The position numbers and the translations under genes were made by a program. The notes beneath the pieces are model-generated. The model made no database searches and had not been told where the DNA came from. It was given only the letters and a program-made list of their open reading frames with translations. This document shows positions 36,937-46,330 of a DNA stretch of 64,000 nt, piece by piece. Each line of letters begins with the position of its first letter. Within the stretch, counting starts at the first letter, position 1. The DNA comes from Glaciecola nitratireducens FR1064 (GTDB lineage: Bacteria; Pseudomonadota; Gammaproteobacteria; Enterobacterales; Alteromonadaceae), in the NCBI RefSeq assembly GCF_000226565.1, contig NC_016041.1, positions 3,968,001 to 4,032,000 of the forward strand. The letters are read 5' to 3'.

Positions 36937-37144
36937 GAGGGCGTTAAAAACGAAAAAACCCTCGTCAAAAGAGGGTTTTGTGGATTCTAAGAATGCACTG
37001 CGCCCTCGCTCAACTGCCTCCTTTATCGATGTTTGATAAAGGCTGGAGTCGCGAAGATGCTTGAAAATGTTGATTCAAATTGTCGTCACATCGTCAATGT
37101 GCCTTAATTCAAAGTGCTCTGCAAGCACTTCTTAACAATAGCAT
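36937..37144 (-). promoter_or_regulatory. Candidate ilvDA leader with attenuator
   Basis: On the minus strand the leader holds, in order: a short frame at 37144-37109 reading MLLLRSACRAL (4 Leu in 11 residues); an AAGTGCT/AGCACTT hairpin inside that frame; GAGGGCG at 37007-37001; and a terminator AAAACCCTC-TTTTGAC-GAGGGTTTT (36979-36955) followed by TTCGTTTTT. GAGGGCG can pair with CGCCCTC at 36943-36937, or its GAGGG with the first terminator arm. No RBS is clear before the short frame. As comM runs the other way, the terminator can only act on transcripts begun in this gap. The 36883-37226 region has no other gene. Confidence 0.45.
36955..36979 (-). terminator. Intrinsic terminator in the ilvD leader
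   Basis: A nine-base perfect stem (AAAACCCTC / GAGGGTTTT) with a seven-base loop and a T-rich tail on the minus strand, about 70 bases before the ilvD start. Confidence 0.75.
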
Positions 37145-37226
37145 CGCAAAAATACACACTAAGGACAGCTGTTATTAGCCCGATCTTCAAATAGGCTTGA
37201 ACAATAAAAAGCAGCAGGATTTAATA

Positions 37227-38798
37227 ATGTCTTTATCTATTGTCTACACCCGCGCAAATTTGGGTGTTGATGCTCCGCTCGTCACTATTGAGGTGCATTT
37301 GTCGAATGGATTACCCGCGTTTAACTTAGTTGGTCTGCCCGAGACGACGGTGAAAGAGTCAAGAGATCGTGTTCGCAGCGCAATCATAAACTCAGATTTT
37401 GAATTCCCATCAAAACGCATCACCGTGAACATGGCGCCTGCCGACTTACCTAAAGGAGGAAGTCGCTTCGATTTAGCAATCGCGATTGGCATTATTGCTG
37501 CTAGTGAGCAGCTTAAAAGAGTCGATTTAAATCAATATGAGTTTGTGGGTGAATTAGCACTTTCAGGAAATTTGCGCCCGATACAGGGAGCTTTACCCAT
37601 GGCGTTTGCTGCATCAAAATCGAATCGGCAACTCGTTCTACCAAAGCAAAATGGTGATGAGGCAAGCCTAGTAAGCGCCGCACAAATTATTGCGGCAAAT
37701 TCACTGACTGAGGTTTATTTGCATTTGTGTAATAAGCAAAAAATATCTGCTCACATAGCAAAGAAGACAAAACCCCAACCTTCATCTTATGGTGATATGT
37801 CGGATATTGTTGAACAACAGCATGCTAAACGAGCCCTAGAAATTGCTGCAGCAGGTGCGCATAACATCCTTTTCTTTGGACCAGCAGGGACCGGAAAAAG
37901 CATGCTGGCAAACAGGCTGCTGTCAATAATGCCTGAGTTAGATGACGAATCAGCCCTGACATCGGCTTCTATTCGCTCAATTTCGGGAGACAAAATTTGT
38001 TTATCCACATGGCGCAATCGTGCTTTTAGACAACCGCATCATACCAGTTCAGCTGCAGCCCTAGTTGGCGGTGGCAGTTATCCAAAACCGGGAGAGATTT
38101 CACTCGCACACAAGGGCATTCTGTTCTTGGACGAACTACCCGAGTTCGGTAGACATATACTAGATGTTCTTCGCGAGCCAATGGAAACCGGTGTGATCAA
38201 TATTTCCCGCGCTGCACAAAAAGTAGTGTATCCAGCAGATTTCCAACTGGTATGTGCGATGAATCCGAGTCCAACTGGGGATATTGATGATCAACGCGCC
38301 AACCCAGATCAAGTATTACGCTACTTGAATCGCATATCCGGTCCTTTCCTTGACCGAATTGACCTGCAGGTTAATGTGCCCCGAATCGATTTAAGCAAAG
38401 CCTTAAAAATTAAGCATCGAGGTGAGCTTGGTGTTAGCCACTCGCAAGCAAGTGTGCACGATATAATGCAATCAGGCCGGCAAATTGAAACAAGTGAGAT
38501 TGTGAAATGCAGAGTGATGGCAGCGCAAGAGAGGCAATTAAAGCGTCAGGGCAAGTTAAACAAAAGCTTAAGCGGTAAAGAAATTGAGCAGTATTGCCCG
38601 TTAAGCGAAACAGAAAGTCTATTCTTAAGCAAAGCAATGCAGAGTATGAACCTGTCGATGCGCGCCTATCATCGAACGATGCGTGTTGCTCGCACTATTG
38701 CCGACTTGGAATGCCTTGAGCGCGTAAATCAACGGCATTTGGCCGAAGCGCTGAGTTTTAGAAGCTTCGACCGAATGCTCAATGAATTAAGCGAATAA
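37227..38798 (+). CDS. comM: YifB/ComM family Mg-chelatase-like ATPase
   Basis: About 523 residues. The N-terminal part (SIVYTRANLGVDAPLVTIEVHLSNGLPAFNLVGLPE) is the Lon-like domain of ComM. The central AAA+ domain has Walker A FFGPAGTGKSML and Walker B ILFLDELPEF. In naturally competent bacteria ComM drives branch migration during uptake recombination. The ATG at 37227 has AGGA before it; an upstream in-frame TTG adds ten residues. It is divergent from ilvD. Confidence 0.95.
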   Translation: MSLSIVYTRANLGVDAPLVTIEVHLSNGLPAFNLVGLPETTVKESRDRVRSAIINSDFEFPSKRITVNMAPADLPKGGSRFDLAIAIGIIAASEQLKRVDLNQYEFVGELALSGNLRPIQGALPMAFAASKSNRQLVLPKQNGDEASLVSAAQIIAANSLTEVYLHLCNKQKISAHIAKKTKPQPSSYGDMSDIVEQQHAKRALEIAAAGAHNILFFGPAGTGKSMLANRLLSIMPELDDESALTSASIRSISGDKICLSTWRNRAFRQPHHTSSAAALVGGGSYPKPGEISLAHKGILFLDELPEFGRHILDVLREPMETGVINISRAAQKVVYPADFQLVCAMNPSPTGDIDDQRANPDQVLRYLNRISGPFLDRIDLQVNVPRIDLSKALKIKHRGELGVSHSQASVHDIMQSGRQIETSEIVKCRVMAAQERQLKRQGKLNKSLSGKEIEQYCPLSETESLFLSKAMQSMNLSMRAYHRTMRVARTIADLECLERVNQRHLAEALSFRSFDRMLNELSE

Positions 38799-38799
38799 A

Positions 38800-39000
38800 C
38801 TAACTGTCTTCATCTGCCTGAAAAATCGCTTCAATTTGCAAATCAAATAGCTTCGCCGCCTTGAAGGCAAGTGACAAACTAGGGTCATATTTGCCTTTTT
38901 CAATCGCTATAATAGTTTGCCGCGAAACATCTAACGCCGCAGCAAGATCGGCTTGTGTCCAATCTCGTTCGGCTCGCAATACTTTAAATCGATTTTTCAT
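38800..39000 (-). CDS. Small HTH regulator of the XRE type
   Basis: A 66-residue single-domain DNA-binding protein. FKVLRAERDWTQADLAAALDVSRQTIIAIEKGKYDPSL is a typical XRE helix-turn-helix, and the end LFDLQIEAIFQ is like the short YozG/YgzD group. Its ATG overlaps the stop of the upstream membrane protein gene (ATGA), so the two are coupled; such pairs are common and the regulator probably controls its own operon. Confidence 0.88.
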   Translation of the reverse strand: MKNRFKVLRAERDWTQADLAAALDVSRQTIIAIEKGKYDPSLSLAFKAAKLFDLQIEAIFQADEDS

Positions 39001-39425
39001 GAATACTTCCTATGGGCTAAGAGCATGCCAACGCCGTAGGAAATCCCCATTACGAACAGTACGCTTGAAGGGTTCGGTTGAAATTCAACTAAACGGACGG
39101 CTTCTAGTAGACCAAAAACAGCACCAAACACCATGCTTACACCGAGAGATAAAGCCATTGCAACAAAATGAATCCGCTGCTGTAGTTCATCTAAATCTTC
39201 TAGGTGCTGCTTGTTCGCCATAATCATTTTGTAACCCATCAATAAGTTGATGGCAATGGCGCACAATGAGATGACTTTGTTGTATTCCCAAAGCAGGACT
39301 GGACCAAACGCGACCAGTGCCAAACTGAGCAACCAAGCGCTCGTCCAAATCGCCAGTGATTTTGTGTTCTTTTTGTTTCTGTCTGAAATACTATTTAGGC
39401 TTGATTTACTTTTTATATCTTTCAT
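38997..39425 (-). CDS. Small membrane protein paired with the HTH regulator
   Basis: A 142-residue protein with four predicted helices (SLALVAFGPVLLWEYN, VISLCAIAINLLMGYKMIM, FVAMALSLGVSMVFGAVFGLLEAV, SVLFVMGISYGVGMLLA) and a charged loop (ANKQHLEDLDELQQRI). I know the arrangement of a four-helix protein of this kind with a short XRE regulator, but not the function. It starts the two-gene operon. Confidence 0.65.
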   Translation of the reverse strand: MKDIKSKSSLNSISDRNKKNTKSLAIWTSAWLLSLALVAFGPVLLWEYNKVISLCAIAINLLMGYKMIMANKQHLEDLDELQQRIHFVAMALSLGVSMVFGAVFGLLEAVRLVEFQPNPSSVLFVMGISYGVGMLLAHRKYS

Positions 39426-39488
39426 ATTGTTACCTTCTTATTTTTCATCACGCGCTAGTAGCTGCGCTTGAGCAGGTGTAGTATCAAA

Positions 39489-39530
39489 AGTATATAAATA
39501 TACTCCATCGAAAGGTAAAGCGTCCTTTAC
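39489..39530. promoter_or_regulatory. Palindromes upstream of the HTH pair
   Basis: AGTATATAAATATACT (39489-39504) is a 16-base perfect palindrome and GTAAAGCGTCCTTTAC (39515-39530) an inverted repeat with a four-base centre. Both lie 65-105 bases before the membrane-protein start and are candidate operators for the small HTH regulator. The AT-rich first one could also hold a -10 element. Confidence 0.4.
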
Positions 39531-39600
39531 TTTTTGATAGGTTAAGCTTACTTTACATTTATGTCAAGCGAGCTTTACTATTTGTTCAGGTTTTCTAACA

Positions 39601-40464
39601 TTAACTGTCAAACAGATCGACCATGGCACGAATCAATGCATCGTTTTCTCTTTCTTTCAAAAAACACAATCCAAGAGAATAAGCCTCAATATCTTTTGCC
39701 TCGATACTGGTGACTTTTGCTTTCGCCACCGAGTTGTCTAACACAATTTGTGGAACAAACCCAATGCCCAAGCCGAGAGCGACCATACTTACGATCGCCT
39801 CGTTGCCAGAAACGCTCGCGTAGACTCTTGGCTTAACCCCATGTTCTGCAAACCAATGATTTATCGTTCGTTTCGATGGCCCACCAGCTGGCATAACTAC
39901 ACTGTGTTCATGCCACTTTATGTCTTCAATATTTGACACTTGCAGTGTTTTAGGGACGATCAGAACTAGGGGCACTTCATCGATTTTTTTGAATGACAAA
40001 TGAGCGGGGAACTCAGGTGTATAGATAGCAATAGCGATATCAGTCTTGTGCTGTTCGACGTTGCCGACAGCAAGCGAATGGTCGCCAGTGTCCAGTTTAA
40101 GTTCAATTTGTGGATATTGCGCCTGCAGCTTATCTAACAATCTTGGCAAATGACTCTGGCTCGCGGTAACCGAGCAGTATAACGACAGCGTGCCGCTCAA
40201 TTGTGCTTCCTGCTGACCTATATCTGCACGAACTTCCAGCCATGCCTGTAAAGTGAGTTCAGCAAACTCTAAAAATCGCTGTCCAGCAGCGGTCAATTGA
40301 ACACTGCGGTTATTACGTACGAACAGCGCAGCCCCGCACTCTTGCTCAAGCCGGTTGATAGCGCGCGACAAAGTTGGCGGGGAAACAAACATAGCCCCCG
40401 CCGTTTTGCTAAAGTGCAGGGTTTTTGCTAAATGACGGAACATTTGTAGTGCTTTTAATTCCAT
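39601..40464 (-). CDS. ilvY: LysR family activator IlvY
   Basis: A 287-residue LysR-type regulator. The N-terminal winged helix (FSKTAGAMFVSPPTLSRAINRLEQECG) is followed by an effector domain. It is divergent from ilvC, as in E. coli, where IlvY activates ilvC when acetohydroxybutyrate or acetolactate accumulates. Confidence 0.93.
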   Translation of the reverse strand: MELKALQMFRHLAKTLHFSKTAGAMFVSPPTLSRAINRLEQECGAALFVRNNRSVQLTAAGQRFLEFAELTLQAWLEVRADIGQQEAQLSGTLSLYCSVTASQSHLPRLLDKLQAQYPQIELKLDTGDHSLAVGNVEQHKTDIAIAIYTPEFPAHLSFKKIDEVPLVLIVPKTLQVSNIEDIKWHEHSVVMPAGGPSKRTINHWFAEHGVKPRVYASVSGNEAIVSMVALGLGIGFVPQIVLDNSVAKAKVTSIEAKDIEAYSLGLCFLKERENDALIRAMVDLFDS

Positions 40465-40523
40465 TTTTAATCACCTATTTGCCATTTTTTTCAGAAGAGT
40501 AATTAAGACCATTAAATTTAATA

Positions 40524-40538
40524 TTTCATTTTATGAAA
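40524..40538. promoter_or_regulatory. Candidate IlvY operator
   Basis: TTTCATTTTATGAAA, a perfect six-base inverted repeat with three bases between, which fits the LysR T-N11-A rule. It lies in the ilvY-ilvC gap, 60 bases from ilvY and about 160 from ilvC. Confidence 0.45.
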
Positions 40539-40696
40539 CATTAGATTTCAAATATATCACTTTATAAAATAAATTATCTCTCTTATCATCAACCCATGTC
40601 GTCACAGACACAAAAATTACACTCAAACACCGTTTAATAATTCCGTTGTTTGAGTGAGATGCTTGAAAAGCAGATTCAAAAATTACTGAGAAAATA

Positions 40697-42181
40697 ATGA
40701 CAAATTACTTCAACACATTGCCGTTACGTAAACAGTTAGACCAATTAGGTCGCTGCAGATTTATGCACAGAAACGAATTTGCCGATGGTTGTGATTACCT
40801 GAAAGGACAAACTATCGTCATCGTAGGTTGCGGTGCGCAAGGTTTGAACCAAGGTTTGAACATGCGTGACTCAGGTTTAAATATAAGCTATGCATTACGT
40901 CAGGCAGCTATCGACGAAAAGCGCGACTCGTTCGAGAGAGCGTCATCAAATGGTTTTATCGTCGGTACTTATCAAGACTTAATACCAGGAGCTGATTTAG
41001 TCTACAACTTGACGCCTGACAAACAACATTCAAGCGTAGTTGAAGCGGTTATGCCTCTTATGAAGAAAGGCGCAACGTTGAGTTATTCGCATGGTTTTAA
41101 CATAGTAGAAGAAGGTCAACAGATACGCGCTGACATTACTGTTGTTATGTGCGCACCCAAATGCCCTGGAACCGAAGTTCGCGAAGAATATAAGCGCGGA
41201 TTCGGTGTACCAACTCTCATTGCTGTGCATCCAGAAAACGATCCTGAAAACAAAGGGTGGGCAATAGCCAAAGCGCTAGCTAGCGCAACCGGCGGTGATA
41301 GAGCCGGTGTCCTTGAAAGTTCATTTGTAGCGGAAGTTAAGTCGGACCTAATGGGCGAACAAACCATTTTGTGTGGCATGCAGCAAGCAGGCGCAATATT
41401 AGCCTTTGATAAAATGGTGGCCGATGGCGTTGACGCAGCCTACGCAGGTGCATTGGTCCAATATGGCTTAGAGGCTATTACCGAAGCGCTTAAAATCGGT
41501 GGCGTGACGAACATGATGGACCGACTATCTAATCCGGCTAAAATTGTTGCTCACGAACTTTCAGTAGAACTAACAACACTAATGCGTCCGCTCTTTGAAA
41601 AGCATCAGGACGACATTATTAGCGGTTATTTTTCAACAACTATGATGGAAGACTGGGCTAACGGCGACGCAAACTTATTCAAGTGGCGCGAAGAAACCGG
41701 TCAATCAGGGTTTGAAAATGCCCCCTTGTATAGCGGTAAAATTTCAGATCAAGAATTCTTCGACAAAGGCATTTTGCTAGTAGCAATGATAAAGGCCGGC
41801 GTTGAGCTTGCGTTCGATGTCATGGTTGAAGCAGGCATATTGCCAGAGTCCGCCTATTACGAATCGCTGCACGAAACACCACTCATTTCAAATACAATTG
41901 CGAGAAAACGCTTATATGAAATGAACGTGGTTATTTCGGATACTGCCGAATACGGAAACTACTTATTTGCTAATGCGGCTGTACCGTTGCTGCAGAAAGA
42001 ATTAATGCCAAAAATCACTGCTGAACATATTGGTGGTGGCTTGACCACTCAGTCTATGGGCGTGGACAACATGAAGTTAGTAAACGTCAATAAAGCGATT
42101 CGATCTCATGGCGTTGAAAGTGTTGGCGAAAAGCTTCGCGGATATATGACTGATATGAAGGCGATTGTGGCGTCTGCTTAG
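40697..42181 (+). CDS. ilvC: Ketol-acid reductoisomerase IlvC (class II)
   Basis: A 494-residue NADPH and Mg-dependent enzyme converting acetolactate or acetohydroxybutyrate to the dihydroxy acid that IlvD uses. The NADPH loop is [18 protein letters not shown], and the length and doubled C-terminal domain mark the long class II form found in E. coli and relatives. Divergent from ilvY. Confidence 0.97.
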   Translation: MTNYFNTLPLRKQLDQLGRCRFMHRNEFADGCDYLKGQTIVIVGCGAQGLNQGLNMRDSGLNISYALRQAAIDEKRDSFERASSNGFIVGTYQDLIPGADLVYNLTPDKQHSSVVEAVMPLMKKGATLSYSHGFNIVEEGQQIRADITVVMCAPKCPGTEVREEYKRGFGVPTLIAVHPENDPENKGWAIAKALASATGGDRAGVLESSFVAEVKSDLMGEQTILCGMQQAGAILAFDKMVADGVDAAYAGALVQYGLEAITEALKIGGVTNMMDRLSNPAKIVAHELSVELTTLMRPLFEKHQDDIISGYFSTTMMEDWANGDANLFKWREETGQSGFENAPLYSGKISDQEFFDKGILLVAMIKAGVELAFDVMVEAGILPESAYYESLHETPLISNTIARKRLYEMNVVISDTAEYGNYLFANAAVPLLQKELMPKITAEHIGGGLTTQSMGVDNMKLVNVNKAIRSHGVESVGEKLRGYMTDMKAIVASA

Positions 42182-42573
42182 AGAAGAACAGGCTGTCAGC
42201 TTGCTAAGCTTCGAAAGTTGGCGGTAGCACTTTTAAATATAAACAGCACTTTATGCTTGTTTGATACCTTTTCTGTCGTTAGGTGCTTTAACTAAGCCCC
42301 TTTTGCCCGGCCTTTTGGTCGGGCTTTTTCTTTCTAGATGAAGGCAAGCTGTAAAAAATACCAACAGTCGCAAATGCCCTGTAGCAAAAAAGATACAAAA
42401 TGGAACTTTCGATTAAATTTTGTTAAGAAAGCGGTTTAAGAGGTAATTTAACGTAGAAAAACCTTTTTCTACTATTGCATGCGATAAATAAGCATATATC
42501 CTTATGCTTGACTCTTCCTCACGTATAAAATGCGAAGGTAGGTTATTACTAACTATACATTTGGAAATGTTTA
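42182..42573 (+). other. Intergenic region ilvC to unknown gene
   Basis: Apart from the ilvC terminator at 42305-42329, this 390-base gap shows no gene, repeat or clear promoter pair. It is AT-rich toward the end, where the promoter of the next gene should be. Confidence 0.4.
42305..42329 (+). terminator. ilvC terminator
   Basis: GCCCGGCC, a TTTT loop, GGTCGGGC, then TTTTT. A strong intrinsic terminator about 120 bases after the ilvC stop. Confidence 0.9.
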
Positions 42574-42912
42574 ATGGAAACCATGACATCAAGATATACT
42601 CAAATAGGTGATTGGATATTTGAAGTAAAAATGGTGAGAGCGTTACGAGTTAAGAATTACGGTGACCCCTACACAGGTACGGCTAATCTGACACTTACAG
42701 GTGACTCGGTTTACATAGATACACAAATGACCAAGGATGGTGATAATTTTTCTCGAGTAGATTCTTTGGCATTTTACAAGTTTTGCCAAATGCTAGAATT
42801 GAAACAAATGAATTACGATAAGATTAGAAACGGACAACGAGTATCTAAAACAGTTGAAATAGCTGACAGCCGTTTACGACATTCACACCTAACAGTAGCT
42901 TATTCTAAATAA
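42574..42912 (+). CDS. Small protein of unknown function
   Basis: A 112-residue soluble protein with no signal peptide, membrane helix or motif that I recognise. It seems beta-rich in the first half (NYGDPYTGTANLTLTGDSVYIDTQM) and charged later (NYDKIRNGQRVSKTVEIADSRL). It stands alone and its end is built into a terminator-like palindrome. A start at the second Met (codon 4) is possible. Confidence 0.6.
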   Translation: METMTSRYTQIGDWIFEVKMVRALRVKNYGDPYTGTANLTLTGDSVYIDTQMTKDGDNFSRVDSLAFYKFCQMLELKQMNYDKIRNGQRVSKTVEIADSRLRHSHLTVAYSK

Positions 42913-42921
42913 GCTACTGTT
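42891..42921 (+). terminator. Palindromic terminator over the stop codon
   Basis: A perfect 14-base inverted repeat, AACAGTAGCTTATT and AATAAGCTACTGTT, around CTA. The stop codon at 42910-42912 is inside the right arm. There is no long T-run after it. Confidence 0.6.
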
Positions 42922-42987
42922 CGTGTGCTATCTCCAAAGTGCTCCTTCCCTAAGCTTCTCTCTCCTAAGTTTCTTAACCTAAACTTC

Positions 42988-44208
42988 TTATTCTTGAACT
43001 TTTTTTGCATATTGCACAGCAAAAAATGACAACACCGAAAATATCAAAAATCCGAATGCTATTGGTATTAGATCGTTAGTCAAAAATAGATTAATTGTAG
43101 TAGCAATAGGCACAGCAATTAGGCTGGTAAAAGAGCCAATAAAGGCGGCCCCTAAACCTGCCATGTGCCCAACAGGTAGCATAGCTAAGGCATTCAAATT
43201 ACCAAACAGCATACCAATAAAAAAGAACCCAAAAAACATCGTGCTGATAAATAGCCAAAGCGGTGGAACACCGTCATAGTAAAGTGTTATCACTGTTAAG
43301 CCGATACCATAAACCATAGAGAAAAATAGTGCACGGTCGCAAATAGAGTGCATACCCCAGCGCATCACCATAATGCCATTAAATAGAGACGCAAGGCCGA
43401 TAGAAAAGGCTAGGGTTGCAAAGACTAGTGGAAACCACTCACCGGTATCATAAATCTCTTGAAAGATAGTTTGTGAACCACTCAGGTAGGCTAAAAAAGC
43501 CCCAAATATAAACCCCATAGCAATGGAATACCCCATTACTTGTCGTTGTTTTAACAACCATAGGCAAGACCGGAAGAAATGATGCCAAGCAAATTTTTTG
43601 CGATTAACCCGTATCAAGGTTTCAGGTTGCCGTATAAAAAACCAGGCTCCCGAAATTAACGCTACAATCCAAAAGACCGTAAATATTTGACGCCAATGGA
43701 AGTGCTGCATAACAGCTTGCCCAACGAGCGGGGCGACCATTGGTACTAGGATGAATATCACGGTAATAAATGACATTACCCTCGCCATTGCGTCACCTGA
43801 ATACTGATCGCGAATAACTGCCATCGAGGCAATTCTCGGTCCAGATACACCAAAGGCTTGGATCAAGCGACCAAGAAGTAACACTTCAATCGACTGGGCA
43901 AAATAGCAAACAAAAGTGCCTATAATAAATATAATCAAACCGACTAATATAGTCAGTCGGCGACCACGCGCATCAGAAAATGGTCCGAAGAATATTTGGC
44001 CTAGGGCCATTCCACCAAAAAAAAGAGAGATAACAAGGTAAGTTTGCTGGGCACTTTGGCTATTTAAGTCATCGCCAATTTGATTTAGCGCTGGCAACAT
44101 TGCATCGATACTTAGCGCAACGAGCGAAGTCAAAAGCGCCATTAGTGCAATAAATTCCAATAACGGTAATGGAGGTTTCACGGCTATGTTTGCCGTCGTT
44201 GTTGTCAT
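42988..44208 (-). CDS. MFS drug exporter of the Bcr/CflA type
   Basis: A 406-residue, 12-helix major facilitator protein. Motif A appears as GPFSDARGRRLTILVG after the second helix, and the start LVALSIDAMLPALNQIGDDL is typical of the Bcr/CflA family that exports bicyclomycin, sulfonamides or similar compounds by proton antiport. The substrate is not known. Confidence 0.88.
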   Translation of the reverse strand: MTTTTANIAVKPPLPLLEFIALMALLTSLVALSIDAMLPALNQIGDDLNSQSAQQTYLVISLFFGGMALGQIFFGPFSDARGRRLTILVGLIIFIIGTFVCYFAQSIEVLLLGRLIQAFGVSGPRIASMAVIRDQYSGDAMARVMSFITVIFILVPMVAPLVGQAVMQHFHWRQIFTVFWIVALISGAWFFIRQPETLIRVNRKKFAWHHFFRSCLWLLKQRQVMGYSIAMGFIFGAFLAYLSGSQTIFQEIYDTGEWFPLVFATLAFSIGLASLFNGIMVMRWGMHSICDRALFFSMVYGIGLTVITLYYDGVPPLWLFISTMFFGFFFIGMLFGNLNALAMLPVGHMAGLGAAFIGSFTSLIAVPIATTINLFLTNDLIPIAFGFLIFSVLSFFAVQYAKKVQE

Positions 44209-44280
44209 GGAATAGCTAACCTAAACAGAAATGCACAAAAAATAGGCGCGGATTGTTCCACATTTCTGATGCTTGCGCAA

Positions 44281-46203
44281 TTATTGCAAATATGTCGCTA
44301 AAAATGCATCTAATTCTTCAAAGAAACGCATTCGATTAGAGCCCATTGTTAGATAATGATCAGCACTTTCCAACTCAAGGTATTTGAAAGGTTTATCGTA
44401 ATCCTCAAGCTCATCGGCATACAACTGTGACTGTTCTACGTGCACCACTCTATCTTCTTTTCCATGCACCAGCAGCGTAGGTGTTTTGACCTTTGCTACA
44501 TTATAGTAGGGTGACCGAGCTTGCATATCCGAACTGTCGTCGCCTATTTGATTTTCTGCGACCAGGTCACCGCCTAAGAAGCGACGCTGTCGGTGTGCCA
44601 ATTTCGGCAGATGCGTAACGCCAGCAAAGCTAACTGCACAAGCAAAAAGATCGGGGGTTTTGACCGTGGCCATCGTTGCTGCATATCCGCCATAGCTCGC
44701 TCCAACAATACAAATCTTTTCTTCTTTTGCGATGCCCTCCTTAATAAGCCAATGTGTCGCGTCAGTTATATCGTCCTGCATCTCAAGGCCCCAACGCTTC
44801 ATCTGTGCTTCAGAAAACGCTTTCCCATAGCCTGATGAACCACGGAAGTTGGGCCGAAACACAGCGTATCCTCTGTGACTCATAAACGCAGTCCAATAAT
44901 CAAAGCCATGATAGTCACGAGCGCCAGGGCCGCCATGGGGGTGAACAACAGTTGAGTATGGTGGTTTACCAAAAACAGGCAGCGTTAAATACCCTTCTAT
45001 CTCAAGACCGTCCCGCGTTTTATAGGTCACCAGTTTGTTTTTAGCGAGAGAGTCAGAAGGAAGCTGCGGGTAAGTTTCGAGCAACACGCTTAGTGCGCCT
45101 TCTGCACGGTCACCCAATAAATAAATGCCTGGAATATTATCGTTTTCTGCGTATAGCAGATAGCGGTTCTCTTCCCGATCAAAGCTTTGCAGAAAGTTAT
45201 GTGTTTCGGGCAACGCATTATCTAAGGCCTGATGAAAAGGTAAGCGGCTGTCTTTGAAGTAGTGTATGCCATAGTCAGCTTGCGCATGCGAAACACCAAT
45301 AACGTCGTTGGTTTTACTCGAATAAACTAAGTCGCCATCAACATCATAGTTTTCATCTTCAAAAACCAGTGTTTTTACCATTGTCGTCAAATCCATGCTA
45401 TACAGCGCAAGCTTGTCGCCTTTGTAAGTGCGAAAGTACATGATGTTGGGATCTAAATCGAAACCAAGAACGGTAATTCCGTTTTCTTTCCAACTGTTGT
45501 ATTCAAATATAGCGCGCAAATCAGTGTCTTCATTTTTGCGTTCAAAAATGACAACGTCACCAGAATCATAGTCATAAGCTTTGCCAATACGCACTTGGCT
45601 TTGGCGATCAGTTATCCAGTCACGAATTTCACGTTTACCTTTAATAACTCGAGTCTTTCTGCCCGTATGTATATTGATTTTGTACACAGAAGGAAGATTA
45701 GGCTTTTCGAGATCAACCGCGACCAATATATGCTCTGGGTCGTCACGCAAATAATCAATGACGTTGTCTTGAAATTGCGAAGCACGGTATCCGCTCCTGT
45801 TATCACGCTTAAGCATCTCTTTTGGTTGAACGCCCACTGCATCGTAACGCATTGATAATAAACGAGTTTGATAGTATCGCGTACTACGGCATTTAGAACC
45901 AAACTTGGCGCTAATGATAAGATCCTCATTATTTACCCAACGAAACCAATTCAACTTTGTCTCGTCGTTGTCTGACCTCAAAATCAGATAAGTTTTATCT
46001 TTTTCAATATCATAGGTAGTCAGTAAGGCTAAATGATGAGGTTCTGAAATATTGCGAACAAAGGCTATTTTTTTGCCATCAGGAGACAGCATAGGTCGGC
46101 TAAATTCAGGTAAAGCACCAAAATATGTTGACGGTAATTGCTCAACAGCAAAAACGCAGAAAGAGCTTAAAGCTAGGCACAGCGTTATCCAATAGCGCAT
46201 CAT
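44281..46203 (-). CDS. S9 family prolyl oligopeptidase
   Basis: A 640-residue exported peptidase with a signal peptide (WITLCLALSSFCVFAVE). The first 380 residues are a beta-propeller-like domain and the rest an alpha/beta hydrolase with the Ser at about residue 503 (VGASYGGYAA), Asp in HGKEDRVVHV and His in SADHYLTMG. Enzymes of this S9C-like group cut small peptides. The WGLEMQDDITDATHWL motif is also typical. Confidence 0.92.
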   Translation of the reverse strand: MMRYWITLCLALSSFCVFAVEQLPSTYFGALPEFSRPMLSPDGKKIAFVRNISEPHHLALLTTYDIEKDKTYLILRSDNDETKLNWFRWVNNEDLIISAKFGSKCRSTRYYQTRLLSMRYDAVGVQPKEMLKRDNRSGYRASQFQDNVIDYLRDDPEHILVAVDLEKPNLPSVYKINIHTGRKTRVIKGKREIRDWITDRQSQVRIGKAYDYDSGDVVIFERKNEDTDLRAIFEYNSWKENGITVLGFDLDPNIMYFRTYKGDKLALYSMDLTTMVKTLVFEDENYDVDGDLVYSSKTNDVIGVSHAQADYGIHYFKDSRLPFHQALDNALPETHNFLQSFDREENRYLLYAENDNIPGIYLLGDRAEGALSVLLETYPQLPSDSLAKNKLVTYKTRDGLEIEGYLTLPVFGKPPYSTVVHPHGGPGARDYHGFDYWTAFMSHRGYAVFRPNFRGSSGYGKAFSEAQMKRWGLEMQDDITDATHWLIKEGIAKEEKICIVGASYGGYAATMATVKTPDLFACAVSFAGVTHLPKLAHRQRRFLGGDLVAENQIGDDSSDMQARSPYYNVAKVKTPTLLVHGKEDRVVHVEQSQLYADELEDYDKPFKYLELESADHYLTMGSNRMRFFEELDAFLATYLQ

Positions 46204-46330
46204 AAATCCTTTTATGTCTTGTAACGTCGTTTTGTTTAGCTTACTAGAGCATGCCTACTGCATTTTTATTAAGGGCCATTATTGAGTGTTATTATAAATG
46301 GCTCTTATACATGTCTCTTGTACATGTCTC

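Noticed and set aside
42480-42530. TTGACT and TATAAA before the small gene at 42574
   Set aside because: The spacing is only about ten bases, too short for a sigma-70 promoter.
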